Assembly (NCBI GenBank): GCA_964640725.1
Contig: CAZXIJ010000003.1
Location: forward strand, 1 to 64,000
Direction of reading: 5' to 3'
DNA length: 64,000 nt
Origin: CALHVX01 sp964640725
GTDB lineage: Bacteria > Pseudomonadota > Gammaproteobacteria > Pseudomonadales > Azotimanducaceae
Below, piece after piece: positions 42,609 through 50,303 of the stretch. Both the position numbers and the translations under genes were made by a program. The notes below the pieces were generated by a model. It did no database searches. It was not told where the DNA came from and saw nothing but the letters and a program-made list of their open reading frames with translations. Position 1 is the stretch's first letter; each line of letters begins with the position of its first letter.

Positions 42609-43670
42609 GTGGCTCAGAAAAGTGAAAACGCCAGTCCTTTTACCCTCTGCGGGACGCCGGTCGCGCCCGGGTCCCGGGCCAGCCTGGAGCTGGAAAGCGC
42701 GCAGCTCTACACGCACACCCCGCTGCCCATGAACATCGAGGTCATCCACGGCAAGCGCCCGGGCCCGGTGCTTCTGGTTTGCGCGGCGATCCACGGCGAT
42801 GAGCTGAACGGCGTCGAGATCATTAGGCGCCTCAGCGCCCAGCGCAGCCTCAACCAGCTCTCCGGCACGCTGGTTCTGGTGCCGGTCGTCAACCTGCACG
42901 GCTTCATCGACCAGTCCCGCTACCTGCCGGACCGCCGCGATCTGAACCGCTGCTTTCCGGGCACCCCGCGGGGCTCCCTGGGGTCCCGGGTGGCGTACCA
43001 GTTCTTCGAGGCAATCGTGCGGCAATGCACGCACGTGATCGATCTGCACACCGCTGCCGTACATCGCGACAATCTGCCGCAGATTCGCGCCGATCTGTCC
43101 GTGCCGGAAATCCGGCGCATGGCCGAGGGTTTTGCGATCCCGGTGGTCATGAATGCCGGGCTGATCGACGCCACGCTCCGGGCCGAGGCCGGTGCCCTGG
43201 GCATTCCGGTGATCACCTATGAGGCCGGCGAGGCCCTGCGCATGTCAGAAAAAGCCATCGTCACCGGCGTGCGCGGCGTCATGAACACCATGCGCACCCT
43301 GGGCATGCTGCGGGCGCGCAGCGAGCGCCGCTCGCGCCATGAGCCGTTTATCGCCAGCGCCAGCCGCTGGATCCGCGCCAGCAACGACGGGCTGTTTCGT
43401 CCCCTGGTGGCCCTGGGCGATCGGGTCCGGAAGGACCAGCCCATCGGCGTCGTCACTTCGCCCTTTTCCGCCGCGGAAGAACTGGTGACCACCAGCGTCG
43501 AAGGCATCGTCATTGGCCAGAACCGCCTGCCCCTGGTCAACGAGGGTGAAGCCCTGTTTCACGTTGCGTCCTTCGGCGAAACTGCCGCGGTCGTGACAGA
43601 ACTGGCGGCGCAGAACAGCACGGTCGCGCAGGACCCCCTGTTTGAGCCGGAGCACCAGAGCCCGGGCTGA
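42609..43670 (+). CDS. M14-family succinylglutamate desuccinylase/aspartoacylase-type zinc hydrolase
   Basis: A 353-residue zinc carboxypeptidase-fold enzyme. Zinc ligands are visible as HGDE (His62, Glu65) and His147 in DLHTA; the substrate-binding DLNRCFPG (Asn113-Arg114) is typical of the AstE/AspA branch. The C-terminal part (about 275-340) is a beta-barrel-like extension. Start GTG 42609 was chosen because it gives the right N-terminus; earlier starts lie inside the divergent MFS gene. In this branch the real substrate is often unknown. The other genes of arginine succinyltransferase catabolism are absent, and the RimK-module neighbourhood makes a role in removing glutamates or similar amide bonds plausible but unproven. 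Confidence 0.87.
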   Translation: MAQKSENASPFTLCGTPVAPGSRASLELESAQLYTHTPLPMNIEVIHGKRPGPVLLVCAAIHGDELNGVEIIRRLSAQRSLNQLSGTLVLVPVVNLHGFIDQSRYLPDRRDLNRCFPGTPRGSLGSRVAYQFFEAIVRQCTHVIDLHTAAVHRDNLPQIRADLSVPEIRRMAEGFAIPVVMNAGLIDATLRAEAGALGIPVITYEAGEALRMSEKAIVTGVRGVMNTMRTLGMLRARSERRSRHEPFIASASRWIRASNDGLFRPLVALGDRVRKDQPIGVVTSPFSAAEELVTTSVEGIVIGQNRLPLVNEGEALFHVASFGETAAVVTELAAQNSTVAQDPLFEPEHQSPG

Positions 43671-43739
43671 AGAACCCGGCGCTCCGCGGGCGCAACTCGC
43701 TTACACTGAGCACGCGCACCATCACTTCGAGGTATTCCC

Positions 43740-43958
43740 ATGCCCAACGGACCAACGGATATCGGAGATTTCGCCTCGCAGCTGGAGGACCTGATCGACG
43801 AGACGGAAGCCAGCTACATCGAAATCATCGGCACCCTGGAGATGGCCAAGCAAAAGCTGCTCGTCGACGCGCTGGATGACGAAGACGACGAGTTCGAAGA
43901 CGACGATGACGACGAGTTCGAAGACGACGATGACGACGATGACGACTGGGAGGACTGA
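43740..43958 (+). CDS. Small protein with poly-Asp/Glu tail
   Basis: A 72-residue protein. Residues 1-42 form an ordinary amphipathic helical segment (DFASQLEDLIDETEASYIEIIGTLEMAKQ); residues 45-72 are almost only Asp and Glu, ending WED. GAGG lies 8 bases before the ATG. A 24-base repeat (43884-43907 and 43908-43931) encodes part of the tail and probably expands or contracts. The gene looks complete, with its stop before the N gap, but the gap caused by the repeat means length could be misassembled. No homologue was recognised; an acidic tail resembling a polyglutamate chain next to the RimK module is suggestive only. Confidence 0.7.
   Translation: MPNGPTDIGDFASQLEDLIDETEASYIEIIGTLEMAKQKLLVDALDDEDDEFEDDDDDEFEDDDDDDDDWED
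43884..43931 (+). repeat. 24-base tandem repeat in the acidic-tail gene
   Basis: Two direct copies of a 24-base GAC/GAA-rich unit (starting 43884 and 43908) encode DDEFEDDD-type residues. The unit count may be collapsed, since the assembly breaks just downstream. Confidence 0.8.
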
Positions 43959-43962
43959 CCTC
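43908..43962. repeat. 55-base contig-end duplication, left copy
   Basis: These 55 bases are identical to 44063-44117 on the other side of the N run. Exact 55-base identity at both gap edges matches a k-mer overlap left by a de Bruijn assembler, so the two are probably one real copy. Confidence 0.85.
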
Positions 43963-44062
43963 NNNNNNNNNNNNNNNNNNNNNNNNNNNNNNNNNNNNNN
44001 NNNNNNNNNNNNNNNNNNNNNNNNNNNNNNNNNNNNNNNNNNNNNNNNNNNNNNNNNNNNNN
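43963..44062. other. Assembly gap of 100 N
   Basis: A run of exactly 100 unknown bases, the usual placeholder for a gap of unknown size, flanked by identical 55-base ends. True distance is probably negative, that is, the contigs overlap. Confidence 0.9.
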
Positions 44063-44117
44063 GACGACGAGTTCGAAGACGACGATGACGACGATGACGA
44101 CTGGGAGGACTGACCTC
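44063..44117. repeat. 55-base contig-end duplication, right copy
   Basis: Second copy of 43908-43962. It repeats the last 51 coding bases and stop of the acidic-tail gene and is not a second gene. Confidence 0.85.
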
Positions 44118-44129
44118 CCCTTCGCCGCT

Positions 44130-44149
44130 CGCAGTCCCCGGGGACTGCG
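44130..44149. terminator. 20-base palindrome between convergent genes
   Basis: CGCAGTCCCC and GGGGACTGCG abut directly, forming a perfect palindrome that ends next to the Rieske gene stop codon. As RNA it could form an 8-pair stem with a 4-base loop and serve both the acidic-tail and Rieske transcripts, but no T-run follows. Confidence 0.4.
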
Positions 44150-45484
44150 CTAGAGGTAAGCCTTGAGCGTGTGGTGGAAGTGTCGCAGCTTGGTTTCCTG
44201 GTAATTGGCCAGCACCACTTCGTCGTACTGCGCGGCTTCCAGTCCTTGCTGCACCTTCGGCAGATTGAACGTGTCCTGCTGAAACACTTTGGCGAGGCGA
44301 CCCAGCTCGGGCGCCGCGGTCCAGTCATCCTCTTCGCCCAGCCAGTGCACGGGCGCAGGCGCCGGGCGCTCGCCGGCAAAGGGGCTCAGGAAGTAGCACT
44401 CCATGACCGACTTGTCGTGGTGGTTCTTGTAGGGCCGGAACCGGTAAACGATCCGGCTGTAGCCCCCCCAGGGGTGGAAGTTGGGGAACAAGGTGTAGTA
44501 GATGCTGTCATTCAGACAGGCATCTGACAGCGACGCGTTGTCGCCCACGACCCCGGCCAGGTTCTGCCGAGCCACGGCTGCCAGCACGCTGCGGGCCGTT
44601 GCGCCCGGCGGCACCTCGATGGCCGATGGCGCGTCCAGGTCTTTCATCATCACCGCATCCAGCAGTTCCTGCTCATCGGGCGCGTAGCGCAGGTGAGGGC
44701 TGGGCGTGCCGTTCGGCGTGATGGCCCGGGACAGGTTGCCCCAGGCATCGTACTGGGTATTTTCGTCCCCGATGCCCGCAAGAATCTGCGGATGCGTGGT
44801 GATGACGTGAAACGCCTCCATGAAGGCTTCCTGGGCCAGCTTCCAGTTGCAGGGCATGACCTTGGCCACGTGCGCCTCGATGTAGCGATCCTGGGGCTCC
44901 CAGCATTCGAAGTGGGCCGGCAGGTCGCCCAGAAACTCCTGGAGCGGCCCGGCTTCCATGTCCATGTTCACGAACACCCAACCGGCCCAGCTGTCGCACT
45001 GCACCGGCGTCAGGTCGAAGTTGTTCTGGTCAATGTGTGGGAAGTCCCAATCCGACGTCACACCGCGCAGGCTGCCGTCCGTGTGCCAGCTGAAGCCGTG
45101 GAACGGGCAGATGAAGCTCGCGGCATGACCGTCGCCTTCGCACAGCTTGCGGCCCCGGTGCCGACACACGTTGTGGTGCGCCTTGATGCCGTCCTTGGTG
45201 CGCACCACGATGATGGAATAGGAGCCGATCTCGTAGACGCTGTAATCGCCGACATTGGGAATCTCTTCTTCCCGGCAGGCCATTTGCCAGACCTTGGGCC
45301 AGAGCTTTTCCATTTCGAGATCGTGAAAGGCCTTGGTGGTGTAGCGGCTCACGGGCACAGAGACCAGCGGCGACTCGAAGCGGTTCGCAAGCGTCAGGGT
45401 CCGGGGCGGCGGCACCGCATCGCTGGCGATCAGGTCCTGATAGCTGACGCCTTTGGAATTCGCGGTTTCAGGTTTCGCGCTCAT
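44150..45484 (-). CDS. Rieske-type ring-hydroxylating oxygenase, large subunit
   Basis: Terminal oxygenase using a Rieske cluster and mononuclear iron to insert O2 into an aromatic, steroid or amine substrate. The 444-residue protein has the cluster ligands Cys107-x-His109 and Cys126-x2-His129 in the NVCRHRGRKLC...CPFHGFSWH segment, and the iron site NWKLAQEAFMEAFHVITTHP with His226 and His231. It needs an electron-transfer partner, not encoded next to it. A 78-residue protein is encoded just upstream on the same strand. Substrate cannot be told from sequence. Confidence 0.92.
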   Translation of the reverse strand: MSAKPETANSKGVSYQDLIASDAVPPPRTLTLANRFESPLVSVPVSRYTTKAFHDLEMEKLWPKVWQMACREEEIPNVGDYSVYEIGSYSIIVVRTKDGIKAHHNVCRHRGRKLCEGDGHAASFICPFHGFSWHTDGSLRGVTSDWDFPHIDQNNFDLTPVQCDSWAGWVFVNMDMEAGPLQEFLGDLPAHFECWEPQDRYIEAHVAKVMPCNWKLAQEAFMEAFHVITTHPQILAGIGDENTQYDAWGNLSRAITPNGTPSPHLRYAPDEQELLDAVMMKDLDAPSAIEVPPGATARSVLAAVARQNLAGVVGDNASLSDACLNDSIYYTLFPNFHPWGGYSRIVYRFRPYKNHHDKSVMECYFLSPFAGERPAPAPVHWLGEEDDWTAAPELGRLAKVFQQDTFNLPKVQQGLEAAQYDEVVLANYQETKLRHFHHTLKAYL

Positions 45485-45532
45485 CGGAAATCCTCGCTGC
45501 TGCCGGCAAGCGGCCGGCCCTCGTGGTGGGGT

Positions 45533-45769
45533 TCAGGCGTTGTCCGTACCGGCGGCGCTCTGCAGCCGGCTGTTGAACATCGCGTCCTCGGGCAATTGCG
45601 GGCCCGCCAGCCAGAGCAGCATGTGCGGGTCGGCGTAGGTGATCTCGCCGGAGTGATAGCGGCCGTCATAGTGGAAGACGCCCTGGACGCCGTTGTTTTC
45701 CACGGCTACGAGCCCGTCGTCGCGGACCCGGTATATCGCTCCGGAGAGCGGGTGCTTCAGTGCGGCCAT
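45533..45769 (-). CDS. Small hypothetical protein upstream of Rieske oxygenase
   Basis: A 78-residue protein starting at ATG 45769 with a GAGAGAG 4 bases before it; an upstream TTG at 45826 is less likely. The sequence has short beta-like pieces (GAIYRVRDDGLVAVENN, GVFHYDGRYHSGEITYADPH) and no Cys. It lies 48 bases before the Rieske gene on the same strand, so the two are probably cotranscribed. The family is not recognised; an accessory role for the oxygenase is only suggested by position. Confidence 0.6.
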   Translation of the reverse strand: MAALKHPLSGAIYRVRDDGLVAVENNGVQGVFHYDGRYHSGEITYADPHMLLWLAGPQLPEDAMFNSRLQSAAGTDNA

Positions 45770-45827
45770 GCGGCTCTCTCGACCCCGGTGAGCCGTCAGT
45801 GTACGCAGGAGCTCAGGTCTTGCCAAT

Positions 45828-45847
45828 AACCGTCAAAGTTGACGGTT
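45828..45847. repeat. Inverted repeat after the VIT/VWA gene
   Basis: AACCGTCAA and TTGACGGTT are separated by AG, a 9-base perfect stem 8 bases downstream of the VIT/VWA stop codon and about 60 bases upstream of the small gene start. On the plus strand it is followed by a short T run (four T), on the minus strand by ATT. It could be a terminator or an operator. Confidence 0.45.
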
Positions 45848-45855
45848 TTCGCACT

Positions 45856-47979
45856 TCAGGCCCCGGCAGCCAGGGTGCGCGGCTGCCACCGGCGCCACCG
45901 GAGCCAGCCCAGGAAGCCCAGGGCGCACAGGGTGCCGAAGCCAAGCAGGACGCCAGGCTCCGGGGTGCCCGCACCCTGGAAGGACGCACCGCCTACCCCG
46001 TAAGCGGCTGGAGACACGCCGGCGACCATGGGCAGTGCGACGTCCGTCAGGGCGGTCGCGTCCGGGAACGGCTGGACCGGGCGTGCCGCCACGGCGACCA
46101 ACGACGTCCAGCGGGTCATCAGCCCGTAGGTTTCTCCCAGCACGGTCACGCGCTCGCGCAGCTGCGCATCCGTTTGCGGTGGCACGCGCTGGGGCTCGGG
46201 CGTGGCCAGCTCGTGCATGCGCTGCGCAACGGCCTGCCTGGCCCAGACCTGCCGCAAGGCAGGACGGAGCGCCGCATCTTCCAGCGCCACATCAAGCCCG
46301 AAACGAACCGGGCCCGACGCCGAGCGGGCCCGGAGCTCAACCCGTCCGGCAGCCGGCGCGCGGTAGCGGCCCATGACCCGCAGGCTCTGCCCGGCATACA
46401 GATCCGGCAAGGTCTCCGGCACAACGCTGCCGACGGGCAAGCCGCCCCAGTCCAGGGTCAGGTCCGTGAGCACCGGCTGCGCCAGCCGCGCTGCAAGGCT
46501 GCGAGCGACCTCGTCGCTGTCGTCGGTGGGGTCCAGGTAGCGGGCAAAACCCTGCCCGGTGCGGGCCAGAGACTCGAGCAGGAAGCGATTCACCCCGGTG
46601 CCAACGCCGAAGGCGTAGAGCCGTGCCGTATGCCGTTCCGCGGCGACCAGCTTGAGAATCTCGACCTCGTTGCCAATGTAGCCGTCCGTGAGAAACACAA
46701 CGGTTCGCACCGCCCCATCCGGCAAGGGCGCGGCCAGCGCCTGGTAGATCCCGGAGCTCATCACCGTTCCGCCGCTGCCCGCGAGCTGTTCCGTGTAGGC
46801 AATGCCCGCCGCAATGTTCGCAGGCGTCGCCGGCAACGGGGCGCGGGAGAACTCCGTCGCGCCGTCGCTGAAGCGAATGATGCGGAAGCTGTCGCCGGGC
46901 TGCAGGCCATCGAGGGCGTAGCGCATGAAACGTTTGCTCGCCTGCATGGGCAAACCGCTCATGGAGCCGCTGCAGTCCAGCAGAAAAACCATTTCCCGGG
47001 GCAAGACGCTGGCGTCTGCCAGCGTCGCCGGGGGCTCGATCAACAGACTGAAATAGCCGCCCTCGGGGCCCGCAAAGTGAGACTGCAACCCGGCCGTCAC
47101 CGCATCGCCTCCCAGCTGGTAGCGGAGCACGAAATCCCGGTTGTCGGCAACCCGCCCTCCGGCCAGGGAAGCGGCGAGCTGTTGCGACGCCTGACGCTCG
47201 ATCTGCAGCGCGTGGCTCGGGCTATCGACGGCAAGGATCGGTACCGGCGCGTTCAGGGCAACCTGCACCGAGACCCGCTCGCCAGGCTCCGGCGCCGGCG
47301 CCGTCAGGCCCTGCACCGGCGCGTAGCGGACCGGCGCGTCCAGCGGCTCCGCGGTGCGTTCAGGGTCAAAGCGCGGGCCCACCACCAGGGGCAGCACCAG
47401 CTCGTAGGCACCCTGCTCCCGGCGCAGCTGCTCCTGATAGGTGAGCGCCACCTGCACCTGCATGCCGGGCATCAGGTTGGATACGCGCTGGGTAAACTGG
47501 TTGGGTCTTTGCTGCCGCACCAGCGAAGCCACCTTGCCGGCCTTGGCTGCTGCAACAAAGGTCGCCTCCGCCTGCGCCCGGCGCTGAAATTCCCCTACCA
47601 CCCGCTCATCGCCAACGGTCATAACAAGCGCACTAACGGCAGCGCGATCGCTCAGGGGAAACAGGTAGCGAGGCGTGATCGCCACGGGCAGGGGGTTGCT
47701 GAAGGTCTGCACGACAGTGACTTCGGCCAGATCGCCGTTGATTTGCACCTGGTAGTCCACATCAAGGGCCGGCAGCAGCACCTGGTCGTTGCCAACGCGC
47801 GCTTCCAGGTAGCCGCTGAGCCGATCCGCGTCCTGACGCTGGGACTTCAGCGCCGCCAGCAGCTCGGCGTCGACAGCTGGCGCGCTGTGCACGGCAACCG
47901 ACCAGCTTGCGGTGCCATAGCAAAGCAATGCCAGCACCAGCCCTCGCAGCCATAGAGATCGTCGATTCAAGGGCGCCAT
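45856..47979 (-). CDS. VIT and VWA domain protein with PEP-CTERM-type sorting tail
   Basis: A 707-residue exported protein with a signal peptide (about 1-33), a VIT domain (about 60-200), and a VWA domain (about 325-505) containing the metal site DCSGS (Asp335, Ser337, Ser339). The C-terminus has the exosortase signal layout: TPEP (Pro673-Glu674-Pro675), a hydrophobic stretch (GVLLGFGTLCALGFLGWL) and an Arg/Trp-rich end (RWRRWQP). It follows the exosortase gene with a 13-base overlap, so it is almost surely its dedicated substrate. Similar VIT/VWA proteins are substrates of a sortase in marine bacteria; here an exosortase replaces it. Ligand unknown. Confidence 0.88.
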   Translation of the reverse strand: MAPLNRRSLWLRGLVLALLCYGTASWSVAVHSAPAVDAELLAALKSQRQDADRLSGYLEARVGNDQVLLPALDVDYQVQINGDLAEVTVVQTFSNPLPVAITPRYLFPLSDRAAVSALVMTVGDERVVGEFQRRAQAEATFVAAAKAGKVASLVRQQRPNQFTQRVSNLMPGMQVQVALTYQEQLRREQGAYELVLPLVVGPRFDPERTAEPLDAPVRYAPVQGLTAPAPEPGERVSVQVALNAPVPILAVDSPSHALQIERQASQQLAASLAGGRVADNRDFVLRYQLGGDAVTAGLQSHFAGPEGGYFSLLIEPPATLADASVLPREMVFLLDCSGSMSGLPMQASKRFMRYALDGLQPGDSFRIIRFSDGATEFSRAPLPATPANIAAGIAYTEQLAGSGGTVMSSGIYQALAAPLPDGAVRTVVFLTDGYIGNEVEILKLVAAERHTARLYAFGVGTGVNRFLLESLARTGQGFARYLDPTDDSDEVARSLAARLAQPVLTDLTLDWGGLPVGSVVPETLPDLYAGQSLRVMGRYRAPAAGRVELRARSASGPVRFGLDVALEDAALRPALRQVWARQAVAQRMHELATPEPQRVPPQTDAQLRERVTVLGETYGLMTRWTSLVAVAARPVQPFPDATALTDVALPMVAGVSPAAYGVGGASFQGAGTPEPGVLLGFGTLCALGFLGWLRWRRWQPRTLAAGA

Positions 47980-49460
47980 GAGGCCTCCTTCAGCGTAAGC
48001 ATGGAAAGTTTCGGGTGAGCCGACTGGCCGGCCAGATTGAAGGCCCGGGCAACGGCCTGTTCGAAGATCGCGGCGGGGGCCGTCGCCGGCACCACCTGTT
48101 GCACCATGGTCCAGTGCCCGCGCGGCGCAGCGAACCAGCGCCAGACCGCCTCGGCGATGCTCGGCGCTACCTGCCCGGTGCTGGCGATGTAGCTGACCGC
48201 AACGTGGTAGCGCTGACCGTCCGGCGCCACGGACTCGTAGATCGACGCCGGGCTTGGCTCGTAACGGGTCCCCAGAAACCGCACCTTGTGCCCCAGGCCT
48301 CGCAGGCAGATCTCCGGCGCGTGCAGATGCCGGAGCGGTGCCCGGGTGCGAACCATGTACAGGCCGTAAGGCCCGTAGCTCGCGCGGCGAGCGCTGGCGC
48401 CGTAGCGTTGGAAGTAAGCGGACTCCAGCTTCGACAGCGGCGCGTCCTCACGCGCATAGCCCGCCAGGTAGGACGGTGCTGTCAGAGGCTGCGGCCCGAC
48501 CGGCGCCGCGCTGCCCAAACCGTCGCCAAGCGAGGGCAGCAACGCCGCGCCAGCCAGCAGCGGCGCCCAGCGCGCTGCGGTCCAAGCAGTTGGGCGCTTC
48601 GCCATCATCGTCCAGCGGCCAGACAGCTCAGGGGCTTGCGCAGGGCGCGATGCCCCGCCGGTCAGCACCCAAAGCACCCCGGCGGCACCGCTCAGCGCCG
48701 CCAGCCCAATGAGCTCGTGCCAAGGGCTTGCCATCGTATCGATGCCAGACTCGCCGCCAGCGCCGACGGCCAGCACGGCAATGCGCAGGGCGTTGGCCCC
48801 AACGGCAAGGACCAGCACCAGGGCGCTCTGGCCCAGCGCGCGCCGCATCCCGGGCCGGCGCAGCGCGGCCAGCACGGCGTAGAACAGGCCCAGCTGAGTG
48901 GCCAGCCTCGCCCCGGAACACGGCAGGTCGACCAGCAGTTCGCGCCCGTTCAGGACCATGCGCACGCCCTGGCACTGCAGGGCGTCTGTCCAGAGCCCGA
49001 GCAGCTGACAGCTGACCGCCGCGCTCAGCTGCTGCAGGGGGTAACCGAAGGTGCGCTGGGCCAACGGCTCCAGGGGCAGACAGAAGGCGAAGGCAACGGC
49101 CAGCCACAGCGGGCTGAGGGCACGCTGCCTGGATCCCAGCTGCAGCCAACGGCCCAGCACAAACACGTCGAGGGGCAGCACCAGCGCGTTGATCAGATTG
49201 ACCCCGGCCAGGGTGCCCAGCACCCGAAGGCTCAGGCTGAGCCACAGCAAATGGTAGAGCGTCGGCCAGCGGACCGGCTCCGCCCGCAGGCGCGGGGAGC
49301 TTGCAGACCACAGCAGCAGCACGAGGGCTAACAAAAATGCCAACGCTCCGGTGCCTTCATAGCCTGGCAGGTACCAGGTGCCGATCAGCCACCAGAGCGG
49401 CTCAACGCTGAGCAACAGCAGGCAAAGACAGGGCGCGATTCGGTGTAACAGCGATGGCAT
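47967..49460 (-). CDS. Exosortase fused to an EpsI-like domain
   Basis: Multi-pass inner-membrane transpeptidase that cleaves the PEP-CTERM tail. In 497 residues the first 270 are an exosortase with eight or so membrane segments and the expected triad: Cys181 in VDLPCSG, Arg226 in ANALRI and His248 in the PWHELIG segment. Residues about 285-497 add a periplasmic domain with HAPEICLRGLGHKV, resembling EpsI. The start was set at ATG 49460; longer starts read through the opposite-strand response regulator and add nothing recognisable. It is divergent from the two-component system (132 bases) and directly followed by the VIT/VWA target. Confidence 0.88.
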   Translation of the reverse strand: MPSLLHRIAPCLCLLLLSVEPLWWLIGTWYLPGYEGTGALAFLLALVLLLWSASSPRLRAEPVRWPTLYHLLWLSLSLRVLGTLAGVNLINALVLPLDVFVLGRWLQLGSRQRALSPLWLAVAFAFCLPLEPLAQRTFGYPLQQLSAAVSCQLLGLWTDALQCQGVRMVLNGRELLVDLPCSGARLATQLGLFYAVLAALRRPGMRRALGQSALVLVLAVGANALRIAVLAVGAGGESGIDTMASPWHELIGLAALSGAAGVLWVLTGGASRPAQAPELSGRWTMMAKRPTAWTAARWAPLLAGAALLPSLGDGLGSAAPVGPQPLTAPSYLAGYAREDAPLSKLESAYFQRYGASARRASYGPYGLYMVRTRAPLRHLHAPEICLRGLGHKVRFLGTRYEPSPASIYESVAPDGQRYHVAVSYIASTGQVAPSIAEAVWRWFAAPRGHWTMVQQVVPATAPAAIFEQAVARAFNLAGQSAHPKLSMLTLKEASWRP

Positions 49461-49579
49461 GGGCACACTGTGGCGAGCCCCTGTGTCGTTCGCGGCCCCA
49501 CGGCGCGCAGAACCGCAGGCAATTTGTGCAAGGGGCGTGCAGCAAGCCCTTTCGCCGCAGCCCGCCCGCGTCCCTTGGG

Positions 49580-49585
49580 TATACT
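49580..49585 (+). promoter_or_regulatory. Candidate -10 of the response-regulator gene
   Basis: TATACT ends 7 bases before the ATG at 49593, so transcription could start at the codon itself. No clear -35 and no Shine-Dalgarno sequence were seen. Confidence 0.3.
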
Positions 49586-49592
49586 GAGCCCC

Positions 49593-50270
49593 ATGCAAAC
49601 GATTCTTGTCGCCGACGATGACCCGCACATTCGCGAAGTTGTGTGCTTCGCTCTGGAACGTGCCGGGTTCAAGACCCTGGAAGCCGCCGACGGGCGCGCC
49701 GCGATCAGCCAGCATGATCGACACCGGCCGGATCTCGTGGTGCTGGACGTGCTGATGCCCGAGGCCGACGGGCTTGCCGTCTGCAACCAGCTGCGCACCC
49801 ACTCCGCAGTACCGATCGTGTTCCTGTCCTCCAAGGACGAAGAGGTCGACCGGATCCTTGGCCTGGAAATGGGCGGCGATGACTATCTGGTCAAGCCGTT
49901 CTCGCCCCGGGAGCTGGTGGCGCGCGTCAAAGCCAACCTGCGGCGCGTCGAGCAAGACAAAGCCGAAGCGCCAGCGACCCTGGTGATCGGCGGCCTCACC
50001 ATCAACACCGACACCTTCGAGTCAGACTTTAACGGCCAATCGCTGGGCCTCACGCACACCGAGTTCTGCATGCTGGCAACGCTGGCCCGCCACGCCGACA
50101 AGGTGCTGACCCGGGACCGGCTCATGCAAGGCGCCTACGACACGCGCCGCATCGTCAGCGACCGCACGATCGACAGCCATATCCGCAGGCTGCGCGACAA
50201 GCTCGCTCAGGCTGGGGCGCCGGGTATCAAGACTGTGCACGGCGTTGGCTACCGCCTGCAGACGGATTGA
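49593..50270 (+). CDS. OmpR-family response regulator
   Basis: A 225-residue DNA-binding regulator. The receiver domain (1-120) has acidic Asp8/Asp9, phospho-acceptor Asp52 in VVLDVLMPE and Lys101 in VKPFSP; the C-terminal winged helix (about 130-222) ends in KTVHGVGYRL. ATG 49593 gives a normal N-terminus (MQTILVADDD); a longer form to 49470 adds unrelated residues. It is followed by the histidine kinase 33 bases later, and divergent from the exosortase. Confidence 0.93.
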   Translation: MQTILVADDDPHIREVVCFALERAGFKTLEAADGRAAISQHDRHRPDLVVLDVLMPEADGLAVCNQLRTHSAVPIVFLSSKDEEVDRILGLEMGGDDYLVKPFSPRELVARVKANLRRVEQDKAEAPATLVIGGLTINTDTFESDFNGQSLGLTHTEFCMLATLARHADKVLTRDRLMQGAYDTRRIVSDRTIDSHIRRLRDKLAQAGAPGIKTVHGVGYRLQTD

Positions 50271-50303
50271 CGGGCGATCGCCACGGACACCCCGCCATCA
50301 CCG

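Noticed and set aside
44063..44113. A second acidic-tail gene fragment after the N gap.
   Set aside because: It is an exact 55-base copy of the sequence before the gap, best explained as contig overlap.
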